Of a stretch of DNA of 10,813 bases, positions 1 through 7,641 are shown in pieces. This stretch comes from Rhypophila decipiens (taxonomy: Eukaryota > Ascomycota > Sordariomycetes > Sordariales > Naviculisporaceae), in the NCBI GenBank assembly GCA_033297075.1, contig MU858435.1, positions 1 to 10,813 on the forward strand. Reading direction: 5' to 3'. The stretch's first letter is position 1. Each line of letters opens with the position of its first letter. The translations under genes and the position numbers were made by a program. Under the pieces are notes generated by a model. That model saw nothing but the letters and a program-made list of their open reading frames with translations. It did not search any database and had not been told where the DNA came from.

Positions 1-28
1 TGGTGGCGATGGGCGACTGCAGTGGTGT

Positions 29-49
29 GGGGTGGGGTGGGATAGCGGG
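29..49 (+). repeat. G-rich run with G-quadruplex pattern
   Basis: The tract has four G runs (29-32, 34-37, 39-41, 47-49) separated by loops of 1, 1 and 5 nt. This fits the G3+N1-7 pattern for intramolecular quadruplexes. It sits near the left edge of the window, so its full context is not visible. Confidence 0.5.
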
Positions 50-62
50 CTTACATAATGCG

Positions 63-104
63 CACGGGTACCCGTGAAATTTTAGAGACACGGGTGCCCG
101 TGTC
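63..104. repeat. Two near-identical palindromes, 26 bp apart
   Basis: CACGGGTACCCGTG at 63-76 is a perfect 14-bp palindrome. Positions 87-104 hold an 18-bp near-palindrome with 8-bp arms GACACGGG and CCCGTGTC around TG. The cores differ by one base and their centres are 26 bp apart. Such a pair could be a tandem binding site for a dimeric DNA-binding protein, or the end of a short repeat. No gene starts directly beside it in the window. Confidence 0.6.
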
Positions 105-286
105 CCTATGGGCCCCCCATGTTGTTGGCACTCGCCCTGTGATGGTGGATAGAATGGTCATGCTTTATGATCATCAGGTCTTGTTTGATACCTGATCGGT
201 TATTTGAAACAGCCAGTCATCAAGTAAGAGATCATGGGTCAAACCAAAGTGACAGCGGTTTGGGGAATTGGCATTGAAATAAAGCC

Positions 287-303
287 CACTTGATAATCAA
301 GTG
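287..303. repeat. Perfect 8+1+8 palindrome
   Basis: CACTTGAT and ATCAAGTG are exact reverse complements around a single A. The spacer is too short for a stable hairpin loop in DNA, so a dimer-binding site is more plausible than a transcript structure. Function is unknown. Confidence 0.55.
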
Positions 304-712
304 TTGATTAAAAGACACAACTCTAATGACGCGTAGCTTCGTGTTGTCACTTATGCCGGGCGTAATGAGCTGATATCAACGGTGAGTACTGATGACATGT
401 CGGGTACTGTACCTTACCGGCCCGGCTTGTATCGTGGCGTACCGTACCGTAAGTGAGGATTTGAGAATTTGACCGACATTAAATGGCCCACGAGCGCCAA
501 TCGCGTATCACCAAGTAATACCGCTGTGTAACCATGTATTGTCATCATCATGCTCAGCAATTTTTGGTTAAGTTAGGGGTAATATGAATCATTAACAAGA
601 AATGTTTCAGGTGGAGATATCCAGCCGCTCTGTCCCAACAATAGACAACTTGAGCCAAGTTGACTGTGACTAAAACTCAAGCAAAGATGAACCCCCCCGT
701 CACCATATCACG

Positions 713-2852
713 TCAAGCATCCGCGTCTGCAGTTCTCAAGCCACCCGCCAAAGAGGGCAACATGGCCCCTTGTCTTCCAGCGCCTTCATATACCGGCACA
801 CTCTTCATCGGAATCCACCCCTCCGTCTCAGCCTGCTCGCCTCCTAACTTTTCAACGGTCCAGTTATCATACCCCATCCCTTCATATGCCTTTCTGTGGG
901 CTTGCAACATCCCATCCTCGGCCCAGAGCTTCACCCGCGGGAAGAGTCGTCCTCTGCTCACCTGATGAGCATACTTGAGCAAGGGCACCAAACTCATATT
1001 CAACAGCATGATAATCGCCGAAGCAGCCACAACGATGATAAAGCCCAGAAAGTTGATGTTACTGTACCCATCTGGGGCGCCCATTTTCTGGCTGTGGCAG
1101 AGAATCTTATCTTCTTGTGACGTGACATTCGCAAGCAGTTCATCAAACTTGGCTTCCAAAATCCCTGGCCCAGCGGCAAGGTGCGTGATACTGGACTGGC
1201 TTATCGAGAGGAGATAATCCATCCAGGCATACATCTCGACCTGCCATTGGTTATCCGGGACCCCTAGCTGGAATGAGGTAGAGCTCTTGGTGACTTGCAT
1301 GGGTGTCCTTGTGAGCCAGTACCACGATGGTGTTAGCATGAACAGGTTGTGTAATGTGGCCTTCTGCTCGGCGGAGACTACCGAGTCCGGCCCTTGCGAA
1401 TATTGAAGCGCTTGGTCGTAGGCTTGGTCCAGTCCTGCAAGAGAAGTGCACCACGAATCTTGGGATTGCGAAGACTTTGCGGCAGAAAAGCAGAATTTGA
1501 ACTGTTCTAGGCACCCTAGGAAAGATGCCGGACGATCACCACAGTACATGGTCAGGTTGGAATTGTCGTCGAAGAAGATGTAGGTCTTTTTGTGGGAGGC
1601 AAAAAGGGGATCGTCGCTAGGTGCCCAAAATCGAACACCGTCATTCTGGACGGCAAGGATGTGGATGTCTGCTGATTCCGGTATCGTGCTGTTGGAGAAT
1701 AGGCTTGAGATAGGTGTGAATGTTGAGTTGTGCCATTTCGGTGAGTCGGTTGAGGTGACTAGGGCGTAACAAACCCTAGGTCTGAAGCAGCTTTAATGTT
1801 AGCCAGCTTCGTGCTGGGGCCAGTGTTACGTGCAAAACTTACGTCAGGTCATATCCTACGGAAAACCTGGAGGTGTAGTTGGACATCCAAAATGTCGAGT
1901 TCAAAGGGCGATCTTCGGCTGTGATTAGACCCATGAACCATTCCAGGACATACTCATCCTTGAATGGTTCTCTGTTTTCGTACTTGTGTAAGATGTTAGC
2001 TGGAAACGGCCTCGATGCAAAGAATGATGACTCGTTGATCGGCGCACAGGTGACAGCACGCTGCATCTGCACTCGAGACGATGACGGTGCATTAATTCCA
2101 AATGTGGTATCTGAGACCAGGAGTCCGGTATCGAGCCTCAGTGCTGAGGGCGTCTTGCACAGGTCTGCAAATGGGCATTCCACATCCGTGGCGGCCTGGA
2201 TGGGAATGTTGGGCTGGTTATAAATGTTACACTGGGATAGACGGTCGGTCGTGTTGTAACAGGCCTCAGAGTAAATTGATGCTTGGCTTAGTAGCCGCTG
2301 CTGGTACTCTCTCTGTAGGGGCGTAGACTCGTTTAGCCAAGAAAGGAAACCACAAGAGGGAGACTGCACCAGAACCTGAATCCCGACATTGTTGACGACC
2401 AGAGAGACAAAGATACCAGCTGCCATAAACCCGGCGCTGCAAATGAGAGCAAGCAAGCCCATCATGACCAGACATGACCAAGGTCGGCTCTTTCGCCAAG
2501 CCCAGCCGACTTTGATCATCTCCAGGGTGAAGGATCCTGGTGAGGTGAGATTTCTGGCTAGAAACTGCCGCTGTTGGTGGTAAGCGGGACTTTCTTTCTC
2601 AGAGGTACCAGTGCAGTACCCAACAAAGGCGATCAGATCCCAGAGATGCGCACCGCTAAAGGCAACAAGCAGAGATAGGATGGCGATGACAATGTTGGCC
2701 TTGGCGCCCGTGGTCGTGATGGTGGCACCGAGGACCGGACCCTGGCTGTAGTCGATCCATAGGCCCTGGTAGACTCGATCAGGCGGTAGGGCGGACATGG
2801 TGTGAGATTCATCAAGAATGGCAAGTCGATGTGAGATTTGTTTGCGGTCCAT
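713..2852 (-). CDS. Multi-pass membrane glycoprotein, uncharacterised Pezizomycotina family (692 aa, two exons)
   Basis: Exons are 2852-1843 and 1781-713 on the minus strand. The 61 bp intron (1842-1782) has a GTAAGT donor, a CTAAC branch site near 1802-1798 and a TTCAG acceptor, and splicing gives one continuous 692-residue protein. Three membrane segments are visible: about residues 53-78, 125-153 and 580-605. Residues 28-38 contain the VYQGLWIDYSQG-type signature and residues 91-100 a YHQQ...RN motif. I recall both, with SPSCGFL (164-170) and a CPF...LC segment (226-232), from a large family of fungal hypothetical proteins. The region between the second and third membrane segments is full of N-glycosylation sequons (N174, N200, N273, N318, N325 and more in exon 2) and cysteines (C167, C198, C208, C226, C232, C269). 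It is therefore inferred to be a large lumenal or extracellular domain, with a cytosolic C-terminal tail of about 87 residues. The ATG at 2852 has a purine at -3 and G at +4; Met19 is an alternative start. The biochemical function is unknown. Confidence 0.88.
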
Positions 2853-2896
2853 CTCATGTAACTCCCGCCTCGGCGTCGTTGTTGTGAGTCGGTCAA

Positions 2897-2904
2897 CTTA
2901 TATA
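2897..2904 (-). promoter_or_regulatory. Putative TATA box of the membrane glycoprotein gene
   Basis: The minus strand reads TATATAAG here, about 45 bp upstream of the ATG at 2852. That spacing would leave a short 5' leader of roughly 10-20 nt. An out-of-frame ATG lies five bases before the chosen start and could affect initiation if it is transcribed. This is a sequence match only. Confidence 0.4.
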
Positions 2905-3239
2905 CAACGTACAATGGACTTCCTTCCCACTGATTTTAAGATTCAGATTGCAATTTAAAACTGCCCTTCCAACATAAGAGTCCCGACGAGGCATAATTCT
3001 TTGAACAAAAAAACCATCAGCATGATGATTCGATGAAATTCAAGTGATTTCTCTTCTTTTTTCGTGTTTTTCAATACGATGCGTGCAACACCACGAGCCT
3101 CATCCAATCCGGGCAGATGCAATAGACACCATCAGATATCACGTTTTGCAACGACACGCTTAAGCTCATACTGTTTTACGGAAGTTCCCGTTGAAGTATA
3201 TCTCAGGGTAGGCATCCAAGCGCCATCGTGAGGAAATGT

Positions 3240-3280
3240 GGATGCCATTGCCGTTGTCGAGGCATTGCGGCAAGGCATCC
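3240..3280. repeat. Imperfect inverted repeat able to form a hairpin
   Basis: The arm at 3240-3253 (GGATGCCATTGCCG) and the arm at 3268-3280 (CGGCAAGGCATCC) are reverse complements except for one unpaired base, with a 14-nt loop. It is the longest inverted repeat I noticed in the window. There is no T run after it, and no gene ends beside it, so it is not an ordinary terminator. Confidence 0.6.
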
Positions 3281-4943
3281 TTCGCCCCAGGTCAGTTCAG
3301 TTTTCAGGTATCACAGCCGCTGCCTATACTGACACGTAACTCGTGCCATGCGGCTGGAGATCTGGCTTTACAGGAGTCGGTAATGGGTGCTTAGAATTGT
3401 GTTCACCGCCCGGGAGCGAGGTAGCATTCACCCACCACTACAGCGAATACATGTAATTGTCTTGAAAGGTGAGTCAGAATTACGACAGGTCGCGGTCCTC
3501 ATCCATGAGTCCACATTAGTCAATCATAATGAGAGATGTCACGGCCTAGCTGGGAGACGGCGGAACTCATCTCATTAGGCACTATGGACGAAGATTCTAG
3601 ACTAAAGAGAGAGAGAAAGAAAGGAAGAATGTGCTGTGTGGTCGTGACACTTTATAACCGAGGTAGGATCCACAGTTGGATCCACTTTGCATCTCGCTGA
3701 CGGAACGTGGCGCTAACCCCGATGGCCTCATCCGTCACAAGAGACACACAGTCAGTTCAGCTTACGTGACCTGATACTTCATGTTGTCGGTCTGTCTTAC
3801 TCTGAGCCAAGTCTGGTGCTTGGAGTCTTTTGCAAGCATAAATGAAGGGTAATAAACGATCACCCACTTTTGAAAGGGTTAGGGTTATAGCAACTGGCAA
3901 CCACACCAGCCGTTTTATAGCCAAAATACTCGCATTTCATGGGACATGACACCGAGAGACCCGGGTCAACGTTGGCACAAACTTGTCAAATGTCTCACCG
4001 CCCAGTTTGGTTTTTTTTTTGTTTTTTTGGCGTTCGAATTAAACAACATAGACTTTATACTCAAAGTTGAGGTGGTACAAGAGTGACGTAGTCTTGCATC
4101 ACGACCACAAAAACCAAGAATAAAGTTTTCATCATAAAAAAGAGAAACCCACGACCCAAATCTTGCGATTGAGGCAGAGCAAGTTCACCACCCTGTGAGT
4201 AAAACTAACGCCGAGGCAACAGCAAAGGATTATTGTATCAAATGAGATCTATTTTTCTGTTGAACCGGGCTGATTGGCATTACGCTACGTAGACACCGGA
4301 CTGTGCAATAGTTTTCACTCACCGGAAAATTCATTATAGTTTACTGTCAACGACCAGCCTTTGGTCTTGGCAAGAAGAACACTAAGCCTAGATTGTCTTT
4401 GTCGATGGCTTATAAATCTTTGCCAAGGCCGTGATCCATGGTTACAGAAGTAGAGTCTCGTCTCCTGATATATATGTTGTCGTTGAAAGTCAGAGTAGTG
4501 CTTATGCCCAGGCTTATTCTCACCCAGTTCAGAAACCTGAATACCAAACAGAAAGTAAGATCAATGATAATGAGCCGGTCACCTGCATGTTCAACATCAT
4601 ATTACTTCCTGGGCCGAGGTAAACGTTGACAGGTCTAGAAAGTTGGCCAATCCGACGTTGATCTTTCTCAGATGATCCACACTTTTGCTGCTACAGTCCG
4701 CTGGCCTTATTTATGACCCCTCTCCTATGATTATCACCCACTCTTAGTCACCATCAGCTCCTGTGTGAACAAACCTTTGTCAAAGCTTCAACCCAGTTCG
4801 GGAAACTGCGTCTTGTGAAACCGCTGATATTGTGATAAGTTATTGTGATCGTGGACGCGCGTGATTAGTGCGACCTAAGGGGACGAGATTCAATAGCAAG
4901 TCCTCTCTTTTTGCTCTGATAGCGCGACAGGAAAAGAAAAGGA

Positions 4944-4950
4944 TATATAA
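4944..4950 (+). promoter_or_regulatory. TATA box and pyrimidine-rich leader of the secreted protein gene
   Basis: TATATAA lies 121 bp upstream of the ATG at 5071. It is followed by a CT-rich stretch (about 4951-4981), a common core-promoter layout in filamentous fungi. Transcription would be expected to start roughly 30 bp downstream, in or just after the CT-rich stretch, giving a leader of about 90 nt. Confidence 0.6.
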
Positions 4951-5070
4951 CCTCCTTACCTCCCCACCTTCCTACCTTCCCAAAGATTCAGAACAATTGA
5001 TCCCAAGACATATTCCAACTATCAGCCTTGCTTTCTCGCCACATTATCTACCCCAAACGAATCCTCCAAG

Positions 5071-5590
5071 ATGAAGCTTCTCTCCACCATCAAGACTCTC
5101 TTGCTCCTCACCACACTTGTGTCAGCCGCCCCCAGCGGCACCCAAGACCCTCCTCCCCTAAAAGTCGTCCACATCGACATGGACGCCGCGGCCCTCGAGG
5201 CCAGAAACGCCAGGTATTCTTAACCACCTTCCCATACCTACCTAACTACCTCCCTACTACATCTACTGACCCTCGTGTTTTCGCAGCATCGACGCTAGAG
5301 CCCCCGTGCCAGGCGCCTTCCTCGACGCGTGGAACAACGGAGCGACCAACTGCAACGGGAACCCGACATTCACATGGTCCAACCCGGACAAGAACGTCTG
5401 TTACGAGTACTTCAGCGGCGGGCTCAGGTGGAAGATGAACCGAGTACGATACCGCCCGGGAAACTTGGGAACGGGCTGTAGTCTTGCCGTGTTTGACCAG
5501 GCAGGGTGTGTTGGGAATCGCGTCAATCATGTTAATAACAAGTGTAGTGGGGGGAATATCTGGAGTATTAGGATCTTTGGGTCGTGCTGA
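5071..5590 (+). CDS. Small secreted six-cysteine protein, effector-like (148 aa, two exons)
   Basis: Exons are 5071-5213 and 5287-5590. The 73 bp intron has a GTATTC donor, a CTGAC branch site at 5266-5270 and a TCGCAG acceptor, and joins the exons in frame. Residues 1-19 form a clear signal peptide (MKLLS..., hydrophobic LLLLTTLV core, VSA/A cleavage). A Pro- and Ala-rich stretch to about residue 52 (ending in DAR) may be a propeptide. The mature domain has six cysteines, C70, C86, C112, C122, C134 and C148, an even number that allows three disulfides; the last is the C-terminal residue. The second half alternates Cys with short beta-like segments (CSLAVF, GCVGN, IWSIRIFGSC), which resembles secreted proteins with a small crystallin-like or all-beta fold; this is inference. 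Size, Cys content, a strong promoter layout and isolation in a gene-poor stretch fit an effector or antimicrobial-type secreted protein. I do not recognise a named family. Confidence 0.85.
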
Positions 5591-5863
5591 CTTCAGAAAT
5601 TAAGTTGTAGTGATATGGATGGGTAGCCTGTTTGTCCACCTGATTGGGGAGCATGGGGGGTTTTCTTTTAAATTATAGTATTGCAAGGGACGGTGACGAG
5701 GCAGCAAGTCAACTTGTTATGCATTATAACGGAGGGTATATCAATCAACAACTCAGGGTATGGTACTAGGACCCACAGCGTGATAAGTTTTAACCGACCA
5801 TTCTACCCGTTAAACTCATATCCGAAGAAAACGAGGCCATAGTTAGTTTCCCTTCTCAGATCA

Positions 5864-6670
5864 TCATTCCACAAACCTCACCAAAACTGGCGTCGTATCC
5901 ATATGCACCTGCAACCTAACCATCCAATTCCCCTCGTCATCCGCCTCGTCATCCCAACTAGCAAACGGCAGCAAACTCCCCTCGGGCGGCTCCGTGGGTC
6001 CCGCCGTATTCACCTTGGGATTAGGCATATCTATCAGCTTGACATGTCTCAAATCGCCCTCCAGGTCCCCCCAGTTCCACCAGTCCGTAAAGGTCTCCTT
6101 GCGGCAGGCCACGTCGGACGCAAACCGCAACTCAAACTCCTCTCCTGGCTTAGGATAACTATCAGCCTCGGGCGGGACAGGCTTTCCCCACCTGGCAAGC
6201 AAGTCACGGTAAGAAATGTCTCGCGTCACGGTGATTCCATCTGACGGCGGGATGGTGAAAAAGGGAAGCACCGTCTTCCAGTCGTCTGTGAGCGGTTCCC
6301 TGTGGTTCATGTTGATTCCCGCCAGCGGGTCGCCGAGCAGATGGCGTGACTTGTCGTCTACAGAGGTCATGTAGAGCCGGATGGAGGGCGACTCGGAGCC
6401 AGCGAGAATCGTGTGCGCCGTGCAGATGGTCAGCGGACGTGGGGGGTCGGTGGACGACGACCAGGTCTGGCGGATGTTGATGGATATTGATAGGGCTGTT
6501 GCATTGGGGTCGGAGGCGCATGCTTTTGCCAGGGAGATTTCGCTGGGCTGGACGGAGACGATGGACCAGCGGAGGACGGACTGGAGTTTGGTTCTGTTTT
6601 TGCGGCTTGCTATGTCGCGGTCTGGGATCCAGTCGCCGGCGTGGAAGGCCTTGTCGACTCCGTAGACCAT
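5864..6670 (-). CDS. Hypothetical fungal protein, predicted soluble (268 aa)
   Basis: This is a single uninterrupted frame. The ATG at 6670 has good context (GCC before it, G at +4). There is no signal peptide or membrane segment, so a cytosolic or nuclear location is likely. The central region (about residues 58-108) alternates hydrophobic residues, as in LSISINIRQTW and PLTICTAHTIL, and looks like beta-strands. This vaguely resembles fungal hypothetical proteins with an Ig-like beta fold, but I cannot assign a family. Later landmarks are PEADSYPKPGEEFELRF (167-183), a Trp-rich FTDWWNWGDLEGDL patch (194-207) and an acidic loop DDEADDEGNW (240-249). Cysteines are few (C51, C83, C189). It ends 273 bp from the convergent secreted-protein gene, and its start lies 971 bp from the divergent protease gene. 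C-rich codon thirds support real coding. Function unknown. Confidence 0.72.
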   Translation of the reverse strand: MVYGVDKAFHAGDWIPDRDIASRKNRTKLQSVLRWSIVSVQPSEISLAKACASDPNATALSISINIRQTWSSSTDPPRPLTICTAHTILAGSESPSIRLYMTSVDDKSRHLLGDPLAGINMNHREPLTDDWKTVLPFFTIPPSDGITVTRDISYRDLLARWGKPVPPEADSYPKPGEEFELRFASDVACRKETFTDWWNWGDLEGDLRHVKLIDMPNPKVNTAGPTEPPEGSLLPFASWDDEADDEGNWMVRLQVHMDTTPVLVRFVE

Positions 6671-7188
6671 GGCTGGAGGACGAACGGTTGGACTATCTGG
6701 CGTGGTGTTGCTGGATAATTGGGCGCCAAAGTCTTTTCCGGGAGCTGTGGTTGAGTATTTCGATGAAAAGAATGTGTGTCTGTTGGAGCTGCGTGGACTG
6801 AGTTCAACTTGATGTGTAACGGAGAAGGAGAGATAATTCCATACCTCCCCGCATTGTTATATCTCTGCATGACGTAATGGGACGGCTCTGCCCTCTGGAG
6901 AAATTGCTCCTGATTCCAGGGGCACAGCCATCGCGTCCGCTGCTACTAAAATTTGATTGGTCTTTTAGTCGTGGCTCCTTCCCAGTGTTTTTGTACGGCG
7001 CAATATCATGCAGCACCTCAAGTCGGTAATTACTCAAGGGCGGTAGGAGCGCCCGGCCTGGCCCAACATGTCAGCCATTCAAGCTGTCCTACACACATCG
7101 GTGAGACATAAGTACCTTCAATATGATCTGCAATAGGCAAGAGTGATTGCCGATCGTGATCAGGACGTGGTCACCGAGGTGAGATATG

Positions 7189-7195
7189 TGACGTC
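7189..7195 (+). promoter_or_regulatory. CRE-like TGACGTC motif
   Basis: TGACGTC is one base short of the full palindromic CRE (TGACGTCA) bound by fungal bZIP regulators of the ATF/CREB type. It lies about 450 bp upstream of the protease ATG. Motif match only. Confidence 0.3.
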
Positions 7196-7282
7196 CCGGG
7201 CCGACCGGGTAGCACCTTGGGGGCTGTTGGTCCTATAAAGTCATCTGATCATGTTCCAAAGTCGCATCTATAGTGGACAGAA

Positions 7283-7296
7283 GCCGGTTAGCCGGC
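7283..7296. promoter_or_regulatory. Inverted repeat containing CGG-N4-CCG
   Basis: GCCGG and CCGGC flank TTAG. The inner CGG-N4-CCG is the type of inverted triplet bound by Zn2Cys6 dimers in fungi. It lies about 350 bp upstream of the protease start, a plausible distance for an upstream activating site. The cognate regulator is unknown. Confidence 0.4.
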
Positions 7297-7520
7297 AGGC
7301 TACGAGATTTCGCCTTCATCCATGAACGGCCGCCTGCCCCGCCGTCGACACGCCGCAAAGTTTCCTTGATTTGATCTCCAGTAGCTAGTGTAAACACGGC
7401 CCAACAAGTGGCTTAGATAGGTGTTACACAAATCCTCCAGAGAGGGTTATACCATCATGAAGCTCGAAGATGTATCCAACCCTATAATCTGCACCGGGTG
7501 CTTATGGTCTGGATTTCGAG

Positions 7521-7527
7521 TATATAA
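7521..7527 (+). promoter_or_regulatory. TATA box of the metallopeptidase gene
   Basis: TATATAA sits 115 bp upstream of the ATG at 7642 and is followed by a CT-rich leader (about 7558-7630). An in-frame ATG at 7546 with no intervening stop lies only about 20 bp after the TATA box. It is probably at or upstream of the transcript start, which supports 7642 as the real start. Confidence 0.6.
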
Positions 7528-7641
7528 GATGCAACAGCATCGTCGTTGTGTAGACTTTATCCCTCATCCCATCCAGCTCTTCGACTCTATCCCATACCTA
7601 GCCTGATCCATCTGCTGCCACCGAGACCTCAAGCTGTAGCC

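Larger units (their letters stand above)
1..712. other. Intergenic region with palindrome cluster, no gene
   Basis: I found no convincing coding sequence on either strand: open frames are short and lack coding-like codon use. The region is the 3' flank of the minus-strand membrane protein gene. It holds a G-rich run (29-49), two related palindromes (63-76 and 87-104), a 17-bp palindrome (287-303) and a smaller one, GGTACTGTACC (403-413). The last lies next to further GTACC/TACCG motifs up to about 452. Confidence 0.6.
2853..5070. other. 2.2 kb gene-free stretch between divergent genes
   Basis: The stretch separates the 5' ends of the minus-strand membrane protein gene and the plus-strand secreted protein gene, so it contains both promoters. 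Open frames here are under 70 codons and show no protein-like composition or splice-linked continuation that I could find. Non-coding structure includes the hairpin at 3240-3280, a purine tract at 3604-3629, two GGATCCAC direct repeats (3666-3673 and 3678-3685), a 10-bp GACCCGGGTC palindrome (3958-3967), and T runs at 4011-4020 and 4022-4028. A TATAAA at 4411-4416 is followed by no credible gene. Confidence 0.6.
6671..7641. other. Divergent promoter region between the 268-aa gene and the protease gene
   Basis: No gene is seen in these 971 bp. Both flanking genes start from it. Candidate elements are a weak minus-strand GATATAAC (6863-6856), a CRE-like TGACGTC (7189-7195, bZIP-type), a TATAAAG (7234-7240), a CGG-N4-CCG site (7286-7295) and a strong TATATAA (7521-7527). 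Confidence 0.6.

Noticed and set aside
3876..3887. Two TTAGGG-type units resembling telomeric repeat
   Set aside because: Only two units, inside ordinary intergenic sequence, which is within chance expectation and not a telomere.
4009..4030. Long T tract as a possible terminator
   Set aside because: Fungal RNA polymerase II does not end at T runs, there is no adjacent gene end, and no tRNA or other polymerase III gene is visible upstream.
4016..4045. GTTCGAA near 4033 as a tRNA T-loop
   Set aside because: There are no matching acceptor or anticodon stems around it.
4431..4629. Two overlapping 63-codon frames after a TATAAA at 4411-4416
   Set aside because: The frames start only 15-20 bp after the TATA box, compete with each other, and have no protein-like features.
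5246..5530. 94-codon minus-strand open frame over the secreted protein gene
   Set aside because: It lies opposite exon 2 of a well-supported spliced gene, has no signal or domain of its own, and its composition follows from the GC-rich codons of the plus-strand gene.
7546..7641. In-frame N-terminal extension of the protease from ATG 7546
   Set aside because: It would bury the signal peptide 32 residues in, and the ATG is about 20 bp after the TATA box, so it is probably not in the mature transcript.
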